Positions 36,770-48,900 of a DNA stretch of 64,000 nucleotides are shown here, piece after piece. The notes below the pieces were generated by a model. It saw nothing but the letters and a program-made list of their open reading frames with translations. It made no database searches and was not told where the DNA came from. Numbering within the stretch: position 1 is the stretch's first letter; each line of letters begins with the position of its first letter. This stretch comes from Cloeon dipterum (lineage: Eukaryota > Arthropoda > Insecta > Ephemeroptera > Baetidae), in NCBI RefSeq assembly GCF_949628265.1, contig NC_088786.1, positions 14,446,001 through 14,510,000 on the forward strand, written 5' to 3'. Made by a program: the position numbers and the translations under genes.

Positions 36770-39750
36770 CTAATCCTCCCTGAACTGTAGTTTGGACTTC
36801 TTGGAACAAATATCGCACTTGAATAAAGAGTCTTTGGGGCTGGATTTCACGTTTTCCTGATTTGAGTGTTTCCGTTTTTGATGTCTGAGGCAGTTAGATT
36901 TAGAAGAAAATTTCAAATGGCAAACATGGCAACGGAACGGTTTCTCTCCTGTGTGAACCAGCATGTGCCTTTTCAGTGAACTGGACCATGGAAATGTGGC
37001 TTTGCACACGGGGCAGTCTACTCTGTTGGGAGCTCTTGCGTAAGCGCTTTCGTTCGTTTTAGCTCTCTTGAATTTTTCACCTTCCTCCTCTGGTGAGTTA
37101 TAGATGGTTTCGACGAAAAATGCAGCCGAACCATTGCAATCTTCATGATCTTCCTCAGAATAAGTTGTAGACTCATTACGAGTGACTGTTTTTTCATCCC
37201 TGCTCTTCACTGTTAGATCCAAAGGAGAGTCTTCGTTTGTGGCCAAATCTGTAGAAAAAATAATTTAAATATCAGCACCAGATGGAAGTAATTACAAATC
37301 TGGCCAAAATTTAAAAACAAAAATGATATGAAAATCTTGTGGTAGAAAAACAGCTATTTGAACTTTTCACTCGAGGTAGGCAATTCTGCAGACGACGAAG
37401 AAATAAACAGACGTGTCCTCGTTGGTTTTGGTTGAGACTTTGAATGTTACAATAGTTTACGACATTGTTTGCTATAATATGACATATGACTAATATAAAA
37501 TGTACAATCGCATGATTAGGGCGCCAGTTGGAGCCGAAACACGTGGAGAAAAATAAAAGTCTCAACTAAAACCAGCGAGGAAAATTCATTTTCTTTCTTT
37601 ATCGTTAGAAAAAAAACCAATAAAACGATTTTATCTTTAAATTGGTCTTCGCTTTCGATTTGGTGGGCAAAAAATCGTGACATAAACGCCGCAAACTTAT
37701 TTATTTGAGTTGTCGGTGCAAAAACACGATTTAGTGCGAACGCACAAAAGTGGGTTTGAACTTTGTGAAAACGTGAAAAACAACACCTCTTTGAGAGGCA
37801 GGCTGCGATAGCGCTGTGGCGCTGTGACGCACGAAGCAAACGCGTGCCACCGCGTCACCACCTGCTGCGGCTGGCCGTTCAGATTCAGAGGAGGTGCTCA
37901 TTGTCAGCTGCGTTTCGCCCTCCAAGGGTAGAGAGCTTTTTACTGTCTTGCTCTTTACTTACCTGTGCTTGCTCTCCGCTCGCACTCATCTCGAGAACCG
38001 ATTGACGCTTGCCTTTCCCTTGCCTGTGAAACGCAACGCAACGACGTAACCAAGCACCTCTCTGAACGGTCGGCCGGTGGCAGCGCGCGTGTGTCTTGTG
38101 CGTCACAACGCAGCCAGCCCACCTCTCAAGCGGTGCTTTTCACAAAGTCCAAACCAGCTTTGCCACGTTCGCGCTAACTCGCTTTTCCATGGTACTGGCG
38201 CGAAAGACTACTCAAATATGTCTGTCTAACGCCATGTGTTTATGCCGAGTAATCTTTAGTTGCGCGCCAAATCAAAAGCGAAGTCCTACTTTCAAATATT
38301 CTCCCTTTTCAAAATAGAAATAATATTTACTTTAATAACTTACCAGCTCCAGAAGCCAACAACTGGTACTTCTTAAGAAATGGTTCCGCGTTCCAAATAG
38401 GAGGGACACCAATGCTTAGGGATGCCAGTGCTATTATGGAAAGTTTGGCGGAGAAGTGCTGCATGACTTCTTCTTGGTCCTTCTCCGCAGTTGCTTCTGC
38501 TGCTGCCGGAGTCCAATTTTCCTCACAATCAGGTGTTTGTTGGTTTTCAAAGAGCAATGAGAGCACTTGCTCTTCGCTGGTGATTGCGTGAATTTTGAGC
38601 AAGTGCCTCTTACGGTTGTATTTTGAGGAGAATAAATCGTTGCAAAGTCCACACTTATACGGCTGATCTCCTTTATGGGTTCGATTGTGACGCTGCAAAG
38701 CGATCTTATTGTTGCTGAAGAAGGGGCATATGTGACACCTGTAAGGTGGACTCGTCTGCGTGTGGTCTTTGGCGTGGCCTCTGAGCGCTCGTAAATTGGG
38801 AAAGACCATTGAACAAAGGAGGCATTTGGATTCGTACCAAACGCAGCTAGCTGTGGAGATGTCCATGGTGGCTTGTGTCTGTTGAACGAATGATGATTAA
38901 ATTATTTTTACTCGGCCTCTGCTTAAATTTCATTAGTGTTAATAAAGCTGCCACAGCTTAATACACATAAAATATCATTAGATGGAAACAACTTTTCTAT
39001 ATTTTCTCAAAACGGGATAGCGCTTAACATCAAAGTCGGCAAAACAACATGTTCCCGTCAGCCACGCAAATATACCCTCCAAATACACCCCTTACGCTCA
39101 TATATCGGAACAAAAAACAGACTTAACGATTCGGAATCAGAACCAAGAAAACACTTTGCACGATGAAGTTTCGAAACTTTTTTTCCAAAGTTTTGGTTTA
39201 ACACGATGGTATTCCCAGCATTAGAAACTTTTTTCGAATTTGGATTTTAGGGTACAGTGACGAAACCGCTCATCTAAAAGGGTTGAATATTTTAGGAGTG
39301 GGACTCTCAGTGAGAAAAATTTGATCCCATAATGAACGCACTAGAGCCGCGCACGGATGTGCTGCGGAAATAGACCAACTAAAAAAATCAACGCAAATAA
39401 AAAAACTGACATAGGGTCGCTGCACTTTACATGCTGAGAGAATGACCTCTGCTGATCTACAATATCAAAGCGAATTCTAATTGCTATAGCAATCGATATT
39501 GCCAAAAGCCATAAAGTATATAAATAGGCAACTCAAACAATGTTGCAAATTAAAAGCATAAGCGAGAAAATATGAACCTTAGGGTTTTAAAATTGTATTT
39601 GGACTACTGTTTACCATACAGCTAAAAGTGAAATCATATATGTCTTTAAAAGTTAATGCGGTGCTGAATATAAAACAGCCTATATGTATATTTTACAACT
39701 ATGGTAGTTACCTTTATGGGAACACAATATATTCTCACCTTAGAATTCAT
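36770..39750 (-). CDS. C2H2 zinc-finger transcription factor with CtBP-type motif, RREB1-like fingers
   Basis: Three coding exons on the minus strand: 39739-39750 (ATG plus three codons), 38344-38878 and 36770-37248. They total 1026 nt, 341 aa. The tiny first exon joins in frame (MNSK + TQATMDIS); if it is not used, translation would start at the ATG at 38864-38866. Fingers 1-3 lie at about 23-43 (CLLC...HAKDH), 52-72 (CHIC...HNRTH) and 80-101 (CGLC...HLLKIH). After the second intron come PLDLTV (191-196), a CtBP-recruiting type motif, and an acidic stretch. Then follow finger 4 (CPVCKATFPWSSSLKRHMLVH), the linker TGEKPF and finger 5 (CHVCHLKFSSKSNCLRHQKRKH). A last half finger (CDICSKKSKLQFRED) ends the protein without its histidines. 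Fingers 4-5 resemble the RREB1/hindsight group, but the protein is far smaller, so I give no symbol. Likely a nuclear repressor (inference). Confidence 0.85.
37644..38287. repeat. Long imperfect palindrome (~640 bp) in intron 2 of the zinc-finger gene
   Basis: The left half (37644-~37930) is a diverged reverse complement of the right half (~38000-38287), centred near 37966. Matching blocks, in order: 37644-37662 with 38268-38286; 37698-37714 with 38206-38221; 37731-37743 with 38164-38178. Next come 37754-37771 with 38137-38154 (17 of 18 identical), 37790-37806 with 38111-38130 and 37822-37836 with 38095-38109. The inner blocks are 37873-37898 with 38053-38075 and about 37907-37919 with 38020-38034. 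The region is CpG-rich, unlike the flanking intron. It could be an old foldback or MITE-like element, or an inverted duplication of a regulatory block. Confidence 0.8.
39166..39179. repeat. Perfect 14-bp palindrome in intron 1 of the zinc-finger gene
   Basis: AAGTTTCGAAACTT is fully self-complementary. With its flank it resembles an imperfect heat-shock element (GAA-nn-TTC). Confidence 0.6.
39480..39493. repeat. Second perfect 14-bp palindrome in the same intron
   Basis: ATTGCTATAGCAAT is fully self-complementary. A TATATAAATAG sequence follows about 25 bp later, but no gene is seen there. Confidence 0.6.
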
Positions 39751-39798
39751 TTTGAACGAGCTGCTGGATCAAACTTCTCTTTTGGCCACGAAGCGTTC

Positions 39799-39804
39799 AA
39801 CTGA
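39799..39804 (-). promoter_or_regulatory. Initiator of the zinc-finger gene (TCAGTT)
   Basis: A match to the arthropod initiator TCAKTY on the minus strand. It would place the transcription start at about 39802 and give a 5' UTR of about 50 nt before the ATG at 39750. Confidence 0.45.
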
Positions 39805-39889
39805 AAAGAACTTGATGGAATAGAGCTGAGATCGAGAAAGGAAACCTTTATGCTTGAGCAACGTAAGGGATGCAAACATCTCGCTTCTG

Positions 39890-39918
39890 ATTGGACGACG
39901 TGATTGGTGATGACGTAA
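39890..39918 (-). promoter_or_regulatory. CCAAT/CCAAT/CRE proximal promoter of the zinc-finger gene
   Basis: On the minus strand: TTACGTCA (39911-39918), CCAAT (39903-39907) and CCAAT (39890-39894), about 90-115 bp upstream of the initiator. The spacing fits a proximal promoter reading toward the zinc-finger gene. Confidence 0.5.
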
Positions 39919-39924
39919 CCAAAA

Positions 39925-42900
39925 TTTTAAAAACATATTTACGTGACCCAAAGTGAAAGAAAACAACCATGGAGGGAACCCATAAATAACGTGGGTTCAG
40001 CTGTAGAGTGTCACGAACTAATAAATCTTATTGTGCTCAAATGAACTGCTTTCTTATGAATTCGTCAGAGTGACCCTCAGTATAAAAGCAAGATTTTAAC
40101 TAAAAGCAATGTTTCAAAATGTCAAACAAAGGTAAAAAATGCGTCTTATGAAAAACACAGACACGTGTTAAATTTTCCAAGGCTCAAACTCACGTTTTTT
40201 GATCGTGCAAACAAGTTTTCTAGGATAAAATTTAACGGTGAATCCAAATCTCCCCGACAGGTGTTGTCGGAGTTTCAAATTTTCACCGATGAAAAAAAAT
40301 CATATTTTTTCCCATCACCATAGACCATTGGGTTTGCCAGAAAATTTTCCCCCGCATTTTCTGAGAAAAGCCGTGTAATTGTGGCTGACCTTAAATTCCA
40401 AATTTTGCTCTCCTGAAAATGTTGTCATTTCAAATCAGAAAAATAACGCCATATTCGGATTCCCCGTGAAATTTTACCCCAGAAAACGTGAAGTTTAATA
40501 GTGCTTAACGGCTCGAATTTTTGACTCGTATTCATCGGTGGCTGGCGCGGCAGGTGTGGCTTGCGCAGCTTATTGTTAGCCAGATTCACGGTGGCTGCTC
40601 ACCTGACAAAATTTGCCGGCTGGCGCGGTGCAGCGCGGCGCGCGGCTGGCTGAGACCTCTAATTAATTTACGCATTGCTGGAGTAAATCGATAGAAAAAT
40701 GTAAAGTCCAACACATGTAAAATCTTTCCATTTTCTCGCTTTTCTCATACAATTCAAATCATTCATCGGTTTTTGCTCAAATGTTCTATTGTTTTTTTTT
40801 CTGAACATTTGAGCTTTACTGCCGTTTTTCACATCCCTGACTGTGAGTGAGAGGCGACCACGGCACGTCCCTTTTCCTCATTCAGCAGTGAGTGTCGAGG
40901 CGGTGACGAGTGTTGGTATACAGCAGCAGGTGCAGCAATCACTTGGGTTCTTCTGGTCCAGGAGACGGTCACGTGCGCGCGACGCAATTTCAGCAGTGCT
41001 TATTAAATAATTCTGCTGTTGCATGCTTCCAACTTTTCCTTCTTGCGTTCCCACACTCTCGACTGAGACACCTTTTATACGCACTCTTGAGGGTCCCAAT
41101 CACTCATATAGAGCGATGAAATTAGGGAAAAGGCCACTGAATTAAAATTAATTCATGCGGTCATTTATTTTTGTTTTTCTCTTCCAAGAATCGCAAGCAT
41201 ATATGTGCCCCGAAAAATACAGCGACTGGGCCACTTAAAACCGATTAAAACAAATAGCACAAATATATCTCATATTGAGCTTTCCTTGAATTGGGCATAG
41301 AAATTAGAGAGCTGCTTGTTGAGCTGATGAGATTCGGCGTTCAAGTGCGGAGAGAGCACGATTTGGTGGAACAAATAAAAGACAACACACGCGTGCATGC
41401 GAGAATTGTCCGAATTAATAACTCTGGAAGCAGACAGCCGCAGGAACGAAAACCGTGGCCTCGTGAAAGAATACCCTTTTTCACTTCGACGTTTTATATA
41501 TGAACAGTTGAAATTGACAAATTAATAGCAATAATTCAGAGGGCCAAAGTGGCTGCATTCGTTTTGTTGGTCTGGCGGGCGAAAAGAGAAGGAGCTTTCC
41601 GACTGTCATAATACCACTCTCCGCAGCTAATATTCCTTGTGAGAGAGTGTGTATCATTGTGTGTTAATAATGGCCGCCCGGTCAACCTTATAAATGGCAT
41701 TTTTTCTTCTTTCTCGTTGTTGCCCGGTTATATTTGTTATCCACAGCTGGTGTAATAATTTATTACAGAACGAGAGCCAGCTCTCATAAAGTTCCAGCTG
41801 CAAAACGCACTTACCCACCGATGAAACCCTTTCTGATTATTTTCTTTATATACAAACAGCTCATTTAAAATAAACAATGCCTGTCGTTTTGATGGAGATG
41901 TGATTTTTTGTCCTCGCCACCTGGTAGTCAACCTGTTTATTGAGATACAACTCGAAACTTTAATTTGAATGATGTATAGCATTTATTTAATGGAGAGACT
42001 ACAGACCACCTGCACTTTAAAATTAAAACAAGACGGTGTGAGTTATAGCATTTTAAGGAGATGACTGTAAAGCCACGGAAAATATGTTTGATTCTTAACC
42101 AAGAATCTTCTTGCATTGCCGAATTGAAGGGATGAAAAGAGAGTAATCATCAACAAATTTTATTGAGCCATCAATGATAGAAGTTCTGTCATGTTTTCTC
42201 GTTTTTTTTTTATATTTTTGATATAAAAAATTATTTTTTTGAATTCTTACACATTTAATCCCGATTGACTCTGTTCGTTAACAATAACTGATAAAAAAAT
42301 ATCCAAATTGATATTATTGCTCAACAGCATATGTATTATCATATTCAAGTTTAATTTAAAGTGGAGTGACGGATTGAAAATATTCCTTTGCTTGTAAAAT
42401 TAGATCTTAACTTCATGAATTTCCATAGCCAAAAATCAATAAGATAAAAAGTGTAAATTTGGAGAGGGACGAGTAGACGCACTCCATGCTAATTCAATTT
42501 CAGCTCATCCATCTTGCTCAAAGTGAGTGCACATGGTGGGATGACGCTACTCTTCAAGTGCGGAGATGGAAAGTTGATTGCGTAGAATGCCACCCTGAGA
42601 GTGAAGCGGGGGTTCAGGCAGCCCCCTGCTGCGAAGTGTGTTTGTTTGCTGCTTGTCGGTAATCACCTCGATCCATCATGCCCAGCCAGGTGTAGCGAGC
42701 GGCAATAAAACCTCGGCACGACCACTATATTTCATTTATTATTTTCGGTGCTAATAAAACTTTCCACATTCTCAGACGAATTTGCGATTGCCTCGCCTGT
42801 TGGTCCACCGCGATTGTCGAGACAATTTGAAAAGCTTTTGAGAAAAAATTTAAATTGCAACACTTAGGAAATACTCAAAGTATCATATAATTGACTTGAA

Positions 42901-45900
42901 GGACATTTACATACTTCAAATCAGTTAATTTTTACGGTTAGTAAAATAAAATTTTTAGGGAACCAATGAATCTACTTATGGGCAAAATTAGCAACTTGAA
43001 CTGTGACGCCACACTTGAGTTAGCTTGCAAGCAGATTTATTACCTGCAATTAACTATTCATTAGCGGCAATCGCATAGTGCATTAAATCAATAAATCATG
43101 CCGCTGAAGCACGTTTCAAGTTTCTCAACCAAATTAAATTACACTGCATCGTGGTCTCAATTGAAATATATGATCAAGTTTTTCACCCTACATGGCGCTC
43201 GAATTACATGCTACTTTTCCCCGCATAAATTAGACGTTCGCAAACAGTTTAGCACAACGCACATATCACACATCGTCGCGTGTTTGTGCTTTTGAGAGAT
43301 GCAAAAGCTGTCTCGTGATTTCATAATGACGATCATTACTTATGGCGACTCAAACATAATAACAACTATAGCAGGCATTAATATGCAAAACGTCGTTGAT
43401 TCTTTTTCAAAAAAGTCGACTCTCGCGCGAGGATAAATGAGAAAATTTACAAGTCAAGTGCGCCGCCGAGTAATTATCGTTTCACGACGCTCTCATTAGA
43501 AAGTTGCGAATCAACACGCTCGATAAATCACGCGTGTCGCGGCTCGCGATTTAATTACACGTTTCATTAACTGCTGGTAATGTACACTGATTGACTTTAC
43601 TCGCTTCTCGCTCGACTTCGCACTAATTAATGCGTGTTTGTGGCGGGCTGAATCAAATTAACCTTTTTCTGGATTAGGCATACATGAAAAGTTATGAAAC
43701 AGGCTCTTTATAAATTGCTCATCTCGACAGGCACAAGTTGATTCGTTTCAAAGCAAGTGTATATTTCTCAAAACTTAACAATAAAACTTATTATGTATAG
43801 ATTTTTCTATAATCTAAATTACCGTCATGTTCAACCATGGCACCTTTGAGACAAATGAATTTTGGTCGCAAAACCTTTTTGATGATTAGTTAAAAATCGT
43901 TGTTTGAATTTTAAAATTATTAATTAAACCCAGCATAAATAGCACATTACATTTCTCTGTTTATAAACAATTCTACTCAGGGGCTTGCAGAGATATTTTT
44001 TTCCTGTATAATTGAAGCATAAATAATTTTGAAACTGATAATATGCAAACTCTTCTTGAAGAGGCATTAATGGTTTTTAAACGAAGGAACAAGTTATCGT
44101 TAAAATTTTTACAGAACAATAAACTCAATAATTTAATTATAGAACCAACGTAAAATTATAATGACTAGTTTCAAAGTCATATCCAATTTCTAATGCCCAA
44201 CTTTCGAAGTGAGAGCAACAATAAACATGTCAAGTGCGTGAATATCTAAAAGAAGAAGGACTCGCGGCGAACAAAACTTAATAACACGCAATTATTTATT
44301 AATTTTTCTCTCTTCTCTAACACAAATGCACGGCAATTGCGTCAGCAATTATTATTCTCACACCTGTAATTTGTGATGTTCGCGTCGCTCCTTTAAGAAT
44401 TCACAGGATTCTTCACTGACAACCTGAAGGTTGACGGAAGAGGCAATGAGAAAAATAAACTAAATTATATATATGAAAGAAAATATATATAGAATAAAGC
44501 ACGAATTTAGTCTTAAAAAAAGAGATGGAGCATGGAGTGGAGTGCTAAAATATACAGTTAATACTAAAATTATATGGATGTGAATATATGAACATACAAA
44601 TTCAGCAATGGAACAGAGAATATGGAATTATTGAGAAAGAAAAAGTATTGCGCAAAACGGACGGCGTTACGGTTGCTTGCATTAAGTTGAAAATAGATTG
44701 AAACCATATATTCTCATTACTCCGTCTCATTAAAGCAGAGTGCGAACAGTTAACTTTGATATTCAATAGGACATTGATAAATTGTTGATACAAGATAGTG
44801 TAAGAGACAATTTATTTGCAATATATAAAGAAAATATATTTATTTCTTGTGATAATATCTGCTTCTAGTTTCTATAGCTCACAATTACCTAAGAATGATC
44901 CAATTGGCTATATTTCATGCAGCGACCGCAGCATTTTCTTCAGATTTGATGAACATATTTAATAGGTAATATTATTTGCCCTATTGTATATGTTAGTATT
45001 GTGTTCTGCAAACTATACAAAAATTATAAATGTTTTTATCATCTCCAAAATTAAATGAACTCAAGCGGAAATTAAAGCATTCCGAGGAGTTAGGCAACGA
45101 TTTCTGACATCAAGTGTCACAAATTAAAAGCGAAGCGAAAGAGAAAGATAATCGGCGGGCTTGATCCCGTTGCGAGAGCGCACGCTGCTGGAAGAAAGTA
45201 GCTCCGAGATCGGGTTGGCTTCGTGTTTCCTCTGCGCTCTCGGTCGGTGGTCCATAATAATAAGGCTGAACGGCAGCATAAGGTGCCGCCCTCTCATTGG
45301 TCACGCCGCGTCACGACTAATTTCCTCGCGCTGCCCTGGGCAGGTGTGAGTACTAATTAGTGTCGAGCGATGATTTGTGCAGCCACACACCAAAAGGCGC
45401 CGCTTTTCAGCCTTAATTCACCGGCTTCATCAGCACCGCTCGCCTTTTCAATTAACATAAATGCGCGTCTGAAATATTATACACACACATCCATTTGAGA
45501 ACGCGGCGGCCTTCGTTACTCTCGTCGGGAAGGCGAGCACATTTGGGCGCATTGGCAATCTTTTTTTGCGCTTCGGTCAGAGAGCACTTTTTGCCGCACG
45601 CCGCGAATTGGTAATTTGACGCCTAATCTGCATTGGAGATGCCAAGCCTGGAGAGTTGAATGATTCCTCCAGTAGAGAAAAAAATCAAAGCTTTTTGCTA
45701 TTTTGGCCATTGGATGAGAAGCGAGATTATTGGAAACGTTTTAACTTAACAATAGACGCATAGGGTCTGTAACACTTAAGAAATACTGATAAGGAAACTC
45801 ACCTGGCATGTTTTAAAATGCTTGATCAAGTATATGTAATTAAGTCTGTAAAAAATGTGTCCAACGTGCTAAAAAAGATATAAAGATGTTGTGTTTGATC

Positions 45901-48900
45901 AAATAAGGTTGCCCTGCAGTTTATTTTAAAGTCATTAGAGCAGAACTCTGAATCCTTGATAAAATCGGCAAAATATTTAATCAAAACTTGGAGATGGTTC
46001 CATATAAATTTGAAAATGCACGACTGATTAAAAGTTATTTCCCGTTATTTATAAAATAGACTGACTGATGAAAGAAATACATTGAATTTCCTAGCTTTGT
46101 ATTGTATCCTTTTCCATTTTCTTTTTAATCCTTTAAATCAATAAATTATGTTTATAGTTATTTTTTAAAATCTTCCTTTTTAAAACTATTCCAATTTCCT
46201 AATAGAACAGGGAACAGGAACACCTGTATAAATTGCCCCACCATGACTTCACAAATGTTACAGTTTTTTAATTGATATTTTAACTTTAATTACTGAAGCG
46301 ATAATATGACAATTATATATTTCACGGAAAAGTCCTCGATACTCGATAATCATTCGTGAGTCCGAATTGGACTGGAAAAACTTTTAGGCATTTTTGTTGT
46401 CAAGCTGCATCCATGTTTAAATACGAAATGAAAATAGAGACGCGCACCTACCCGTCTTTCACACGGCTCGCGTTGCAACGGAATGAAAATAATATCGCGT
46501 TACACTAGCTGACAATCAGCCGCGGAGCGCGCACATCATATACATTATAATTTTATGCGTGGCACCAACACAATGATGCATTTAAACACACGTTTATGGT
46601 GGGCATAATAAAGTAGCCACTTATGGGAAATATATATCGCGCCGACCGCTACAGTGGGAGCCGCGCGCGGTGTCGATGTCTCGCGCGGAAGGATATACAT
46701 ATACGTATATTCCAGGAAACGTATCTTTCCACGACCACGCACGTACAAAAGCCCGAATTGTTGCTCTCGCGAGTGTCAAGCTGCCATAAACGCACAGGAA
46801 TAATGCACTCTAATTTTCTTATCAGCCCGAGATAAGGAGCAGAATTTTTTAATAGCCGTCCGACGCGTTTCATTCCTCACGTCCTATGGTGTCAACGAAT
46901 TAAAAATAATTACGCTTTTATGGCTGCTCTGCTGGATAAAAAACAAGTTGGTCGGTAAATATGCGATACGTGCACGCGATTGTTTTAGAATGAAGGTATA
47001 ATTATTGTTCATTTTAATAATTTGCTAACATGCTGACAGTAAAAATTCCAGAAACTGTCACAGTTGAAAGTAAAAGGCCATGTTTCCCACTTTAGAATGA
47101 ACAACCCTCAATACAAATTGAACTCCGTATCTTGTTTGAAGATTAAAATTAAGAGGGTTGAAGAATGCATTTTGACCACAGTTTTTATTGCTGCAGTTTT
47201 TAAGAGAAGGCCCTCTGTAAATGTACGATTTTTCTCATTTCTGATTTGAAAATAGTAATTAGAAATTTCATCTGTTAGAATCGTTGTTAAAATTAGATTG
47301 TTGAACCAGCAGCAGTCCAGCGTTGGGTAGCTGCTGCAGCGACGAGTGGGTAGCAAAAGTGACCTGACGTGCAGGTTGCATACGCTGATAGGCGGTCCCC
47401 ATAAACCCAATAACAAGTAACATGCGGTGTTACTTAAATTGATAATTGTGACAGTTTGTTTATTTCTGGGGCAGAATTGACAGCTATACTGTAAATTCAG
47501 AAAATTAATTCAATCGACCATTACTTGCAAGTGTCAACAATGCAAAATGTAGTTCGTTATTGTCATATATGTAGCAGATAAAAAAAATTATTTAAAATAC
47601 AAATTTAATTACTTTGAATTTCAAATTCTCGTATATTAATTTCAAGAGATGCTGAAAAAATAGCTGCACAAGTAAATAATGATCAAATTCACAAGAAGTA
47701 TGGTAAAGAAAAAACCATCTCAAATTGTAAATGGGATGTTGACCAAGTCAATTATTATATAGTTACTATGAAGAAATAATCAGTGAGGCTTGAAAAATTA
47801 CTCACACTCTTTGCAAGTACTTGACAAATAATGACGCTTACGCACTTGAAGTGTTTTTCACATCGTAAGTAGTTGAAGTGAGTGAATATGCTGTTGGAAA
47901 GTAATCAGTGTAAATGTCAGATAAGCAAAATCAACAAGTTAAAAAGGGAAATACTCTTTATCTATACTAATAGCAGTGAAAAGTTGAGCCTTGATTGAAA
48001 AATAGACGAAGATGACTTATTAAGCAGTCGATTCCAAAGACTTGAGTGATTAAGCATAGACAGACAGACAGAGACGTATCAATCAACAAGCAGAGTCGTA
48101 TAAAAATACCATTATCAGGGTCTGGGAGGCGCATACCTGCTGCCAGAGCTCACCACTCGTGCGACCACACGGCCATAAAACACGAGAGAAACGCCAGCCA
48201 AGCACAAAAGGGGCGAAATGAAAAATTTCCAGCAGCAGCGCAACAATAAAAAAGAAAAACCGGGCACGTTGTTGTGCTTGTGGAACTTATTTATTTGTAT
48301 CGGGACGGAGCGGAATATGAAAATATAAATAATATCGAGTTTAGTCATAAATGTCAGCATGCAGCACAAAACATTAAGCATTGCTTCTCTCTCGTTCTGC
48401 TTTGGCCGGCGCTCTGCTACATGGCTAGGTATTCAGAAAAATATGTGAGGGTCCGTCCGAGCCAATAAAGTACGAGGGATAGGGATTTTAGATCGTTTTC
48501 AGGAAGAGTTATAATACCGACAGAGGGTACAGATAGTGAAACTGCCGCAGCGGAAAACTGCTGCTGCTGACTGCGGTCGCTCTAGATCTTAGCTACTGCT
48601 GCTGCCGAGGCGAAATCAAATCGAGACGACGTGTGTCCCCTATGCCTTTGCGAAACCATTCTTCTGCAATCGCACATGATACTGACGTTACGGTCATTAT
48701 TATGGTTGCTCGAGTGCTTTGGATCTAATTTCAACTGAATCTTCCCAATATTTGTTAAATGCTGGCACAGCGACGTTCCCGTTTACGATAATACTATATA
48801 ATAAAAACTTTTAATAAACATAGGATTTTCTTAAAAAATTAAAATCAAAGGTATTCTGTGGTTTTCAACTATAAAAAAGCTATGTAGCTAAACCAAAAAT

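Noticed and set aside
37885..38106. Alternative first exon of the zinc-finger gene (short peptide MSASGEQAQ, then a CAG|GTAAGT donor, minus strand)
   Set aside because: The donor is phase 0, but the next acceptor (exon at 37248) needs phase 1; the join would hit a stop within about 12 codons.
39510..39650. TATA-like sequence followed by an ATG and a 16-codon frame in intron 1 of the zinc-finger gene
   Set aside because: The frame is very short and has no conserved features; the TATA-like match is expected in AT-rich sequence.
40200..40520. Loose iteration of AAATTTT-CCC motifs
   Set aside because: Irregular spacing and weak matches; no repeat unit could be defined by eye.
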